In this document: piece by piece, positions 15,243 to 22,739 of the stretch | How the letters are laid out: every line of letters begins with the position of its first letter | Position numbering within the stretch: position 1 is the first letter of the stretch | Assembly: GCA_020831895.1 (NCBI GenBank) | Contig: JAFIFS010000035.1 | Location: 1 to 45,728, forward strand | DNA from: Chromatiales bacterium | Lineage (GTDB): Bacteria > Pseudomonadota > Gammaproteobacteria > Steroidobacterales > GCA-2729495 | Length of the DNA stretch: 45,728 nucleotides | Reading direction: 5' to 3' | Notes under the pieces: generated by a model | Told to the model about the DNA's origin: nothing | Seen by the model: the letters and a program-made list of their open reading frames with translations, nothing else | Database searches by the model: none | Made by a program: the position numbers and the translations under genes

Positions 15243-16121
15243 ATGAGCAGAGATAAGCTGGGTCGGCCGGCACTTAACTGGTCTAAGGAAACACTGCTGA
15301 GTATTGATGAGAGTCTTCTCAGCGACAAGGAAAAGCAGCGCCTGGCTGCGCAGCTCTTCCCGGAGGGGTCGCTGGCGCCGTGGAAGCAAAGCCTGCTGAC
15401 GCAGTGGTCGGATAGAGACCGATGGGACCGGTACCTTTCCGGCGACGCGCAATTGAGCGGTTTAAAGCCGTTTAATCGTTCCAATAAAATGCTGATCCTG
15501 ACGGCGAAGCACCGGCCGCGCTTGAGATATAGTGCTCGAGTCTCTGACTTCTGCAGCTGGGTTTATTCCCTATATGCTCCCCGGCCTAGAGCAGAGCAAC
15601 TGGCCGCCGGGTCTCTTGGTGAGCGAAGCGTTCAAAGTTATAAACGAAGAGAAGCGCTTCTGGCAAAGGCGATTACACGCCCGGCAAACCATGCCAGCTG
15701 GGAACTTATCCATGAAGATCCTCTAGACGGCGAGGCGCCAGCAAAGCGCATATCGACATTGCGTCTGGACGGGCAGCCACTTTATGGTTGTCCAGATCTG
15801 GTATTTCGCCAAAAGAAAACCGGCCGCATTGCGATAATTGAGCGCAAAATTAGCAAGGCGAAGATCCCATCAGACGGATGGCCGAACCTGCAGGCACAGC
15901 TTTGGGCGTATTCGCATATTGATGAATGGGCCGCTTTGCCTGACATTATCCTGATTGGTGAAATCTGGGGTATTTCGTTTCCCGATCACAATGCGCCTGT
16001 TGTCCCAAGGCTTCGATGCGTTATCAAGTACTCAAGGCGTGACGAGTGGTTCGAATGGGAGAATCTTCAGCTGTTTCTGGCGTATGGCGGAGAAAGGGTC
16101 GAGGGGTATATGGCCGATTGA
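15243..16121 (+). CDS. PD-(D/E)XK nuclease, Cas4/RecB-like, possibly truncated at the 3' end
   Basis: A 292-residue protein. The nuclease core is at ~180-225: Asp185 (GCPDLVF), Glu200-x-Lys202 (IAIIERKIS) and Gln219-x3-Tyr223 (QLWAY). The D, ExK and QxxxY set is the signature of the Cas4/RecB branch of the superfamily, which cuts or trims DNA. The N-terminal ~100 residues have no known domain; a YSARVSDFCSWVYSLY segment (96-111) may correspond to the helix that carries the first Cys ligand in RecB/Cas4, though no cluster cysteines are seen. The stop codon is formed by the first three bases of an IS end (16119), so a few natural C-terminal residues may be missing. It lies at the right end of the island, where defence genes often sit. 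Confidence 0.75.
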   Translation: MSRDKLGRPALNWSKETLLSIDESLLSDKEKQRLAAQLFPEGSLAPWKQSLLTQWSDRDRWDRYLSGDAQLSGLKPFNRSNKMLILTAKHRPRLRYSARVSDFCSWVYSLYAPRPRAEQLAAGSLGERSVQSYKRREALLAKAITRPANHASWELIHEDPLDGEAPAKRISTLRLDGQPLYGCPDLVFRQKKTGRIAIIERKISKAKIPSDGWPNLQAQLWAYSHIDEWAALPDIILIGEIWGISFPDHNAPVVPRLRCVIKYSRRDEWFEWENLQLFLAYGGERVEGYMAD

Positions 16122-16360
16122 CCGTACCCCCTTAATCCGAGCCATGCGCTATGTGTGATTTTCCGGTACCTTTTGCCTAAGGCAGGTCCTCATAGGTGCC
16201 TGGCCCTGAGCTGGGCGTCGACCCGGGGGCGTGGATCTTCTTTTGAACTATCCGTGAAATCGGAGTGCGGCCAGCCCGGAAAGCCAAACCGGAACGTCTA
16301 TGTGGAGCGCTTCAACCGGACGCACCCGGATGAGGTGCTCGACCAGCACCTGTTCGCCTC
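16119..16360 (+). mobile_element. Decayed IS3-family fragment (end plus piece of transposase)
   Basis: Starts with an IS end at 16119 (TGACCGTACCCCCTTAATCC), nearly matching the end at 18166. After ~145 bases of unrecognisable sequence, 16266-16360 encodes on the plus strand CGQPGKPNRNVYVERFNRTH and on to DQHLFAS, a well-known stretch of the IS3-family OrfB integrase core. The catalytic residues and both OrfA and the OrfB C-terminus are gone here, so it is dead. The piece ends abruptly where the minus-strand unknown gene begins to read naturally. Confidence 0.75.
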
Positions 16361-18111
16361 GGAAGCTTACGGCATAGCCTCTGCAGCAGCTTGTCCATGA
16401 GCGCGTCCGTTACAGCTGCTTCGATCAAAGCCGTTAGGAAATTGTCTCGGCCGCCTGCTCCTATCATTCTGATGTGAATAGGGCCGACCGAAACTCTGGA
16501 GGACGCGCTCTTGCTATTCAGCCGCCGCACATTAATGGAGGCGCTGATGTCAGTATCCGACAGCCAACTGACCTTTGGGTTTTCAGTTTCATACCACTCC
16601 GCTAGCTCATAGCCCAACCATCCTGGAAAGGGTGGATCTGGCATCTCTGCTTCTAGTAGTCCGCGGTCAGCGTCTAGATCAAAGCTCTCCTCTGATAGAT
16701 AGTACTGATAATTTGAAGCCTTGGAAGTAAGTTCCACAAGTGTACGTAATCGTACGATATCGCGATCGCAAGAGTCACGGTAAGGCCCACCTGAGAATGT
16801 CAGCTTCATGTACCGTTCCCTAACGATATCAATTGCGTGGTCTATAGGTAGATGCCCAGCCTCTACCATCTTTGCTGTGGCCGCGTCGTTCCTTAACCAC
16901 TGTTGTTTGAGGTCAATAAAATGTTCCTCAAAGCGATAGCGCGATAATCGGAAAATGATATTTCTGATGATGCGATCACAATCGTCTTGTAGTGTGCGAT
17001 TGGGGGAGCCATTGGGACTGTGGGCTAAACGTAGTAGGGGAAGCTGCTGCGAAGAAAAGAAGTCCTCCAGAATTCGATCGTTGTGCGCCCGTGCGTGGCG
17101 TTGATGAATCGATTCATCAAAGGCGATGGCTAGAATAGGTACTCCGCCAAATGGTGGATCATCCGACGTGAAGCGTGCCGTCACGAGGGCATCAACAAAT
17201 GACGCTCGTACAAGCCTGACCTGCGCCTCCGAGATAGCCCCGTCAGGTGTGGAAAACAAGCGGCTTAGAGCAAAGCCTGGATGAACAGTAACGTTGTCCG
17301 CCAAGCCAGCAATATCAGATCGCTTTGCTCTATACAGGCTTAGGGACGTAGGATCCGGGTCTCTTATGTTAGGCAGTCGGGCAAACGCCTTGGTGGTCAC
17401 TTGCAGGAGAGAAGCAATGGACCAGTCTCTGTGAAGCCCATACCCAGTATATGGAGCAACGTTGCGCGCCTTGTGGTCAGGCACCTTACCGCGTGACTTG
17501 TTGTAGGCATCTCGAAAGCTACGTGGGCTTGCAAAATTACAGGCGAGCCATTCAACTCGCATCAGATTTAGGAATGCGGCCGTAAGATGATAGCTGGGAT
17601 CGAGGTTGTCTAATATGGCCAGCTGCAGTTGAATGCCTTCTCCTTTATGGACGACTGCAATCGGAAGAACGAGGTAAGGATATGCGCTCTTGAGTTCCGG
17701 GGTAACATCTTCGAGCTCTAACAAATAACTGGCATGAATATTGAATACGACTCTCAAGTCTCTAACGCCCTGACGTTGCCATTGAGTCGTTATCATTCGG
17801 CCTATTTCTGCTGCTTCTGAGCTAACAGGGCATCTCGTAGTGGCGTTATCTGTCAGCTCGTCGGCGGTGTCTCGTCGTACCTCATCATATTCCCCTAAAG
17901 AGGTTTCCCCCAAATCATCCTCGCAGTCATGGGCCAGCGAAACAGCGTACGCGCCCCGCTGGGGCAGGCTAGTCGGCCCCTCGACGAGGAATTGCGCTCC
18001 TGCTCGTTTGATCGTAACGGCTCTGCCCTCCACCTTGCTAAGGGAACGGGCACATTCAAGCGCGTCCTTGTACGAATCAAACAAGTTAGCTCTCATGCGT
18101 CGTTCTTCCAT
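16312..18111 (-). CDS. Large protein of unknown function, C-terminus altered by IS fragment
   Basis: About 599 residues from ATG 18111 (MEERRMRANLF...); an ATG at 18096 is equally possible. A frame extension to 18225 reads through an IS end and is unlikely. I recognise no family or catalytic motif. It appears cytoplasmic: no signal peptide or membrane helix, mostly mixed alpha/beta with stretches such as LRVVFNIHASYLLELED, PYLVLPIAVVHKGEGIQL and GGVPILAIAFDESIHQRH. The last ~15 residues (RRTGAGRAPHPGASG) are the antisense reading of the IS3 fragment, so the native end is lost. It is convergent with the nuclease gene. Base composition is clearly less GC-rich than the flanking chromosome. It could belong to a defence module with the nuclease, but nothing in its sequence proves that. 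Confidence 0.6.
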   Translation of the reverse strand: MEERRMRANLFDSYKDALECARSLSKVEGRAVTIKRAGAQFLVEGPTSLPQRGAYAVSLAHDCEDDLGETSLGEYDEVRRDTADELTDNATTRCPVSSEAAEIGRMITTQWQRQGVRDLRVVFNIHASYLLELEDVTPELKSAYPYLVLPIAVVHKGEGIQLQLAILDNLDPSYHLTAAFLNLMRVEWLACNFASPRSFRDAYNKSRGKVPDHKARNVAPYTGYGLHRDWSIASLLQVTTKAFARLPNIRDPDPTSLSLYRAKRSDIAGLADNVTVHPGFALSRLFSTPDGAISEAQVRLVRASFVDALVTARFTSDDPPFGGVPILAIAFDESIHQRHARAHNDRILEDFFSSQQLPLLRLAHSPNGSPNRTLQDDCDRIIRNIIFRLSRYRFEEHFIDLKQQWLRNDAATAKMVEAGHLPIDHAIDIVRERYMKLTFSGGPYRDSCDRDIVRLRTLVELTSKASNYQYYLSEESFDLDADRGLLEAEMPDPPFPGWLGYELAEWYETENPKVSWLSDTDISASINVRRLNSKSASSRVSVGPIHIRMIGAGGRDNFLTALIEAAVTDALMDKLLQRLCRKLPRRTGAGRAPHPGASG

Positions 18112-18165
18112 AAAGTCAGGCCATGGATTGCTCGCGGCGGTCTGGCGCCGGTTCCGTGGGGGCTC

Positions 18166-18349
18166 TGACCGTACCCCTTGAACCGAGCCAACTATGATGT
18201 GGGCACTTGAGCATTTTGAAGTCACCCCGATGCCGAGCCAGTCAAACTGAGAATTTCTGATCTTGGTTGGCCATTTCTACCGCATATTCTCTGGGGGTTC
18301 GATGATTGAGATCTTTGTGAGGTTGACTCTCGTTGTAATCGATCTGCCA
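18166..18349 (-). mobile_element. Decayed IS3-family fragment (3' end of transposase and terminal repeat)
   Basis: On the minus strand 18349-18242 encodes the OrfB C-terminus WQIDYNESQPHKDLNHRTPR and on to a TGA stop. About 75 bases further is the IS end TGACCGTACCCCTTGAACCG (plus-strand reading from 18166). The D,D,E catalytic part upstream is absent. Together with the fragment at 16119 it brackets the unknown gene, but the two pieces are in opposite orientations relative to their coding parts, so they are not the two ends of one simple intact element. Confidence 0.72.
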
Positions 18350-18569
18350 AGTAACCGTTCACCCCCTATACGTGCAAAGCCCCACGGGTGATGATGCTGC
18401 ATCAAGTCATACCAAAGTCCCGCAGCGGAGCGGCGGACTGATTCTGGACACTTTTTGGACACTAAACCCCAATAACGGGCAAACCCCGGCAGGCACTCGC
18501 CACTGTAAATTATTGTATTTACTGCTGTCAGCTATTGGTGAATTTTGCGCAGAGCTGCATGAGGGGATG
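18350..18569. other. Non-coding right end of the island
   Basis: No credible gene in these 220 bases. It contains the TGGACACT pair (18445-18463), is AT-richer toward 18510-18545, and runs up to the right attachment repeat. Confidence 0.6.
18445..18463 (+). repeat. Paired TGGACACT repeats, possible integrase arm sites
   Basis: TGGACACT at 18445-18452 and again at 18456-18463, an 11-base period, about 110 bases inside the right attachment site. Related hexamers lie just inside the left site (7091-7110). Confidence 0.4.
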
Positions 18570-18614
18570 CTCCTAAGCGGAAGGTCCCACGTTCGAATCG
18601 TGGTCGGGGCGCAA
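18570..18614 (+). repeat. Right attachment site (attR), 45-bp direct repeat
   Basis: Identical to 6999-7043. It contains the 3' part of tRNA-Arg (anticodon loop, T-arm, acceptor 3' strand), but the preceding bases (GAGGGGATG) do not complete a tRNA, so this is not a gene. Confidence 0.93.
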
Positions 18615-18662
18615 AGATTGTCGCCGCCTTCTTTCGCAGCTGAACATCGGTGGCGTTATACC

Positions 18663-18959
18663 CTATGGGAAGTGTGAATCCGGATCCATTCGCTCATGAA
18701 GGATTCGAATGATTTCTACCTTGTCGGTTAGCCGGTAGTAGATTACGTGTGATCCTTCGGGAAACTTGCGGTAGCCCGGGTAGACGTCATCGCAGGAGCT
18801 ACCGATCGCGGCATTTTCGCTGATGAGCCTGAACGCTTCATCAAGCTGCCAAAGATAGTGGTTTCTCTTTGCTTTCCCCCATCTGCTTTCAGTGAACCGA
18901 CCAATCCTGAGCAGATCTTGTCGAGCGGCCCGGGAGACCCGGAATCGGCGTTTAGCCAC
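18663..18959 (-). CDS. parE: ParE-family toxin
   Basis: A 98-residue RelE/ParE-superfamily toxin; ParE members usually poison DNA gyrase. Typical features are the basic N-terminus FRVSRAARQDLLRIGRFTE, the middle SRWGKAKRNHYLWQLDEAFRL, a PGYRKFPEGSHVIYYR strand pair and the ending IIRILHERMDP. The GTG start overlaps the antitoxin gene by eight bases. It sits 48 bases outside attR, on the chromosomal side. Confidence 0.9.
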   Translation of the reverse strand: MAKRRFRVSRAARQDLLRIGRFTESRWGKAKRNHYLWQLDEAFRLISENAAIGSSCDDVYPGYRKFPEGSHVIYYRLTDKVEIIRILHERMDPDSHFP

Positions 18960-19194
18960 TCGTGTTCTCGTCCAGCTCCGAGATCACAGCTTCCAGTGAG
19001 TAGCTGTCGAACCCGCTTTCCTCACCTTCTCGAAGTGCCTGCCGCAAGGCCCGGATTTTGCCCTCTCGCTCTTCAAGCAGTCGCAGGGCCGCTCGTACGA
19101 CTTCACTGGCCGAACCATAGCGGCCTTCCGCGAGCTGTTGGGAAATGAACTCGTCAAAGTGCCCGCCCAGTGTAATGCTCGTGTTTCTCGCCAT
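18952..19194 (-). CDS. parD: ParD-family antitoxin
   Basis: An 80-residue ribbon-helix-helix antitoxin: MARNTSITLGGHFDEFIS, then GRYGSASEVVRAALRLLEE (the second RHH helix), and an acidic disordered C-terminus that wraps the toxin. I chose the ATG at 19194 because the MARNTSI start is typical; a frame extension upstream to 19248 lacks homology. It precedes and overlaps parE, as usual, and an operator-like palindrome lies 25 bases upstream. Confidence 0.92.
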   Translation of the reverse strand: MARNTSITLGGHFDEFISQQLAEGRYGSASEVVRAALRLLEEREGKIRALRQALREGEESGFDSYSLEAVISELDENTSG

Positions 19195-19218
19195 TATGCA
19201 CCCAGTGAATACCAAGAA

Positions 19219-19235
19219 GTACCACGATATGGTAC
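19219..19235. promoter_or_regulatory. Operator-like palindrome upstream of parDE
   Basis: GTACCA-CGATA-TGGTAC, a perfect six-base inverted repeat with a five-base spacer, 25-41 bases before the parD start. ParD proteins repress their own operon by binding palindromes in this position, so this is the likely autoregulatory site. Confidence 0.6.
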
Positions 19236-19297
19236 AGTTGTATGGCAAGAGGGTTCAACCGGACACTGGACTCCCGTCAAAATCAGGCCATGCTGGC

Positions 19298-21283
19298 TCA
19301 TTCAAAATCTCCAGGCCGCGCGGATTGGCGTGGTGCTGGAATCCCCTCACTGCACTGGAACCCCGCCTGCCCATTCACGCGTCCCGGCAGGATGTTCGCG
19401 GCCAGCACCTGCGGCTGACGCTCAATCAGCCATTCATAGATGGTCGCGAATGCCAGCACGCGGGGCACGTAGTCACGCGTCTCGAAAAACGGCAGGGTTT
19501 CCAGCCACACGTCGGGGTCGTTCAGCGGGCGATCACGCAGCCAGCGGCTGACGGCGTTGATGCCGGCGTTGTAGGCGGCGGCGACGAAGATCCACTGGCC
19601 GTCGTAGCGGGCCTGCAGCTCGGCCAGGTGGGCGACGCCCAGCGGGATGTTGATGGCCGGATCCATCAGCCCGGCATTGCCGTTGAAGGGCAGGCCGTTG
19701 CGGCGGGCCACCTCGCTGGCCGTGCCCGGCATCAGCTGCAGCAGCCCGCGCGCGCCGGCCGGTGAGAGCGCATCGGGCTGCATGGCCGATTCGGCCCGCA
19801 TCAGGCCGTAGACCAGGGCCGGATTGACCCGCCAGCGCTCGCTGTAGCTCCTGACGCGGGCCTGCTCAATCATCGGGAAGCGCCATGGATAAGCCTGGAG
19901 CGTGCCCAATGCGCCCAGGGCGGCGATGCTGCGGTCATGCCAGCCCTGGCCGGCGGCCAACAGTGCAGCCTGGTGGCGGTCCTCGTCACTCAGGCGGCGC
20001 CAGGCCGAGGCCCAGGTCAGTCGCGCATGGTGCATCAGGCCGACCTGGTGCAGCTCCAGCGCGCGGGTGAACTCCGCATCGGCCAGCAGGCGATCCTGGA
20101 TCCCGGCATCCGCCCCCAGGGATTGTTCACACAGGCTCAGGTCCTGGCCGAGCCAGATCGCGGCCAGGAAACCGTGATACGTCGCCTCGCTGGCCAGCGA
20201 GGCGAAAGCCGCGGCCGCCTCCGGCCTTTCCAATTCCGCCAAGGCACGGGCGCGCCAGTAGCGCCAGCGTCCCTGCGCCTGGTCGGGCGGGCTCATGCGC
20301 TCAATACTCTTTAGCACCTGCTGCCAGTCACCGTTGGCCATGGCCGAACGCGCGCGCCATTCGAGCATCTGCTGATCCTGCACTGGTGCCGGCAGGGCAT
20401 CGATCCGGACTGGTGCATCAGGATGCAGGGCCACCGCGCTGAACAGCGCGATCTCGCGCTCGACCGCGGCACGCTCTTCCGCCGGGAACCGGAAGCGGGG
20501 TGCCAGTGATTCCCAGTAGGCGTCGGCACGCTGCCAGTCGCTGCGCGCGAGTCTCTGCAGGCTCAGCACGACCAGCCGTCGGGCCTCCGGGTGATCGGGC
20601 CACTGCGCGGCCAGTGCGGGCAGGGCGTCAGGGCGCGCATGGACGGTCAGCCAACGCTCGGCCCATTCGCGCTGCTCATGGGTCAGGTAACGCGTGAGAT
20701 AACGCGCCAGTCCGACCTGGCCAGCCTGCATGGCGAGCGTGAAGCGCTGCTGGCCCTGCTCGGTGGAGGGGTGCCCCTGCGTACGCCACCAGGCGAAGGC
20801 CGGGTCACACACCGCTGGCTGCGAGCGGCCAACCAGCCACAGCTCGGCGATGCGCGCGGCAACGCCCTCGGTGGCGCCGGACTGGATGTCTGCCCGGGCC
20901 AGCCAGCAGCGGACCTCGGTGTCCCTGGAGGCCCGCCCGTGGCCTTGCAGGCTGGCGAAATCACCACGCTGGCCCAGTGACCTCAACCAGGCGGTTTCCA
21001 GGCCGGCGGCAAATGACCAGCCCCGGTGCGCATCGAGGAACGCGGATATCTCGCCCGGGGCGACCCGGTCGATCTGCCCGCGCTTGAGTTCCGCCCGCAG
21101 GAACGACGTGAGCGGATAATCCGGCAAGGCCTCGATCGCCGCCTGCACCGCTGCCCAGTCGCCACGCGAGGCGGCCTGCCAGCCGTCCCTGAACTGTTCG
21201 CGCTCGGCCGGCCGGTCAGCCATCGCCAGGCTGCTGAGCAGAAGGGTCAGCAGGAGCACCTTTAGTCGCATCAGCGAGGCCAT
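19298..21283 (-). CDS. slt: Soluble lytic murein transglycosylase (Slt70-like)
   Basis: About 661 residues from ATG 21283 (657 from 21271); both starts keep the signal peptide (MRLKVLLLTLLLSSLAMA). It cleaves peptidoglycan between MurNAc and GlcNAc in the periplasm. The long N-terminal part (~25-450) is the alpha-helical superhelical U-domain with many W/A-rich helices. The C-terminal SLT lysozyme-like domain holds the catalytic Glu in VYGLMRAESAMQPDALSPAG, the GLLQLMPGTA motif and AAYNAGINAVSRWL. The length matches E. coli Slt70. It is divergent from a second, small transglycosylase gene, with 147 bases between the starts. Confidence 0.93.
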   Translation of the reverse strand: MASLMRLKVLLLTLLLSSLAMADRPAEREQFRDGWQAASRGDWAAVQAAIEALPDYPLTSFLRAELKRGQIDRVAPGEISAFLDAHRGWSFAAGLETAWLRSLGQRGDFASLQGHGRASRDTEVRCWLARADIQSGATEGVAARIAELWLVGRSQPAVCDPAFAWWRTQGHPSTEQGQQRFTLAMQAGQVGLARYLTRYLTHEQREWAERWLTVHARPDALPALAAQWPDHPEARRLVVLSLQRLARSDWQRADAYWESLAPRFRFPAEERAAVEREIALFSAVALHPDAPVRIDALPAPVQDQQMLEWRARSAMANGDWQQVLKSIERMSPPDQAQGRWRYWRARALAELERPEAAAAFASLASEATYHGFLAAIWLGQDLSLCEQSLGADAGIQDRLLADAEFTRALELHQVGLMHHARLTWASAWRRLSDEDRHQAALLAAGQGWHDRSIAALGALGTLQAYPWRFPMIEQARVRSYSERWRVNPALVYGLMRAESAMQPDALSPAGARGLLQLMPGTASEVARRNGLPFNGNAGLMDPAINIPLGVAHLAELQARYDGQWIFVAAAYNAGINAVSRWLRDRPLNDPDVWLETLPFFETRDYVPRVLAFATIYEWLIERQPQVLAANILPGRVNGQAGFQCSEGIPAPRQSARPGDFE

Positions 21284-21430
21284 GACTGCCATCCGTGGTT
21301 CATCCGGCTGATGATTCTGGCGCGATTGGACGATAACCGGCAAGGACTGATAGCTCGCGCACACTTGTGGCCGATCATCCCGTGGTAGGCTCGCGACGCA
21401 GCATGCTGTCGCTGCGCCAACTCACCGAGC

Positions 21431-22042
21431 ATGAGAACTTTATTCCTGCCAGTCCTCGGCACGCTGATGGGAATCACGCTGGCAGCTGTGGCGGTGCCGG
21501 TGTCCGCGCAGGTCTTCACCTATGTCGACTCTGACGGGGTCACGGTGTTCACCGATCGCAGGCCGCACAACACCCGTTACCGGGTGCGCAACCTCGGCTG
21601 TTTCGGTACCTGCCGCACGGGCGTGGACTGGGAGCGTACGCCGTTGTTCAACGGTCGCTTCCAGGCCGAGATCGAGACAGCCAGCCAGCAGTTCGGTGTC
21701 GACCCGGCGCTGGTCCGGGCGGTGATGCATGCCGAGTCGGGCTTCCAGCCCGATGCCCTGTCGCACGCCGGTGCCCAGGGCCTGATGCAGCTGATGCCGG
21801 ACACGGCCCGGCGGTTCAGCGTGGAGAACGCTTTCGACCCGCTCGACAACATCACCGGAGGCGTGGCCTACCTGGCCTGGCTGCTGAGAGAATTCGAGGG
21901 TGACCTGACGCGCGTGATCGCTGCCTACAACGCCGGGGAAAACGCGGTGCGCCGCCACGGGGGCATTCCACCGTTCCCCGAAACCCAGGAGTTTGTCCGC
22001 CGCGTGATGATACTGCACCGGCGCTACAGCAGCCTGGGCTGA
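21431..22042 (+). CDS. Small lytic transglycosylase with DUF4124-like N-terminus
   Basis: A 203-residue exported protein: signal peptide ending VSAQ, then a short DUF4124-type strand pair (VFTYVDSDGVTVFTDRRP) and an SLT domain from ~80. It has the catalytic Glu in VRAVMHAESGFQPDALSHAG, GLMQLMPDTARRF and VIAAYNAGENAVRRHGG. Similar small SLT proteins, often membrane-linked MltC/MltE-like, process peptidoglycan locally. Divergent from slt, so both may share control from the gap between them. Confidence 0.9.
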   Translation: MRTLFLPVLGTLMGITLAAVAVPVSAQVFTYVDSDGVTVFTDRRPHNTRYRVRNLGCFGTCRTGVDWERTPLFNGRFQAEIETASQQFGVDPALVRAVMHAESGFQPDALSHAGAQGLMQLMPDTARRFSVENAFDPLDNITGGVAYLAWLLREFEGDLTRVIAAYNAGENAVRRHGGIPPFPETQEFVRRVMILHRRYSSLG

Positions 22043-22111
22043 CGAGGCTTTCGTGTCCCCTGTTGCCGAGACCTGCCGCCCCGGAGCGTGGAGACCCGGC
22101 TGACGTTGCTG

Positions 22112-22681
22112 TCAGAGCTCCACCCTGAACAGCACCTGGGTACGCTGGACGATATCCTTCTTCTCCAGATCGGGACCAATCACCTCGTTCTGGATCACGT
22201 TGTCGCGTACCAGGCCATCGGTGGCTTCCCGTCGCAGCAGGACAATGAGGTGCGTGTTCTCTTCGAGCGCATACGGGAAGTCATGCCAGGTGCCCAGCTT
22301 CATCATGAACCCGGCCTGTCCGTCAAAGTGGAACGCCTCCACCTGATCCAGGTCAGGGATGTCCTGGTCATTAGGTGGTGCGAATACGGCCACGAAAGGC
22401 TTGCCGCCGAGCGGGATGAAGCCCTGGGTGTGCCTGGTATGGCGCTCCATCCAGCGCAGCTCCAGGGGCCGGGGGTTGACTGTCACGACGGGCAGCTCGA
22501 GCTGGTCGTCCATCACGCAATCGACGACCCGCCGCACCTTGACGGCGCCGGCGTAGAAATCGATAGGCATCGGTTCCACGTCCGGGTTGTAACCCAGTAG
22601 CTGGCCATAGGGCGCCAAGGCTGCCGCAGTGGCAGGCCTGGCCTTGAGGACGCGGATTTCGGGCTTCGGCAGGGCGCTCAT
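22112..22681 (-). CDS. Ureidoglycolate lyase (AllA-like) family protein
   Basis: A 189-residue cupin-fold protein of the ureidoglycolate lyase family: RPATAAALAPYGQLLG at the start, then MERHTRHTQGFIPLGGKPFV (substrate-pocket strand), and GTWHDFPYALEENTHLIVLL near the end. Classic AllA releases glyoxylate and urea from ureidoglycolate in purine breakdown. No other allantoin genes are nearby, so the true substrate may differ; relatives next to TonB receptors and cupins are likely to act on another carboxylic metabolite (inference). Last gene of the minus-strand cluster. Confidence 0.78.
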   Translation of the reverse strand: MSALPKPEIRVLKARPATAAALAPYGQLLGYNPDVEPMPIDFYAGAVKVRRVVDCVMDDQLELPVVTVNPRPLELRWMERHTRHTQGFIPLGGKPFVAVFAPPNDQDIPDLDQVEAFHFDGQAGFMMKLGTWHDFPYALEENTHLIVLLRREATDGLVRDNVIQNEVIGPDLEKKDIVQRTQVLFRVEL

Positions 22682-22739
22682 CAGGGGTTCCTTGCGCGGG
22701 AATCGGGTATGTCAGGCCGGGAAGCAGCAGCCCGGCCGG

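Larger units (their letters stand above)
6999..18614. mobile_element. 11.6-kb integrative element inserted in tRNA-Arg(CCT)
   Basis: The element is delimited by two identical 45-bp direct repeats. One is the 3' part of the tRNA gene plus three bases (6999-7043); the other is at 18570-18614, with no tRNA 5' half before it. A tyrosine integrase gene starts about 160 bases inside the left end, the standard layout for tRNA-targeting islands. Contents from left: integrase, HTH protein, small coupled genes, Toprim/RepA-like primase-helicase, iteron-like repeats, small genes, lipoprotein, dockerin protein, second lipoprotein, PD-(D/E)XK nuclease, IS3 fragment, unknown 599-residue protein, second IS3 fragment. 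I see no conjugation, capsid or packaging genes, so it is a non-autonomous or satellite-like element. The right half (13-18.3 kb) looks less GC-rich than its surroundings. Confidence 0.92.

Noticed and set aside
16155-16400. Functional transposase gene
   Set aside because: Only about 30 codons resemble IS3 OrfB; the rest of the frame is unrelated and no catalytic triad is present.
18112-18225. N-terminal extension of the unknown 599-residue protein
   Set aside because: It would be translated through the IS terminal sequence, so it is not native coding sequence.
18570-18642. Second tRNA-Arg gene
   Set aside because: Only the 3' part of the tRNA is present; no D-arm or 5' acceptor strand precedes it. 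It is the attachment-site duplicate.
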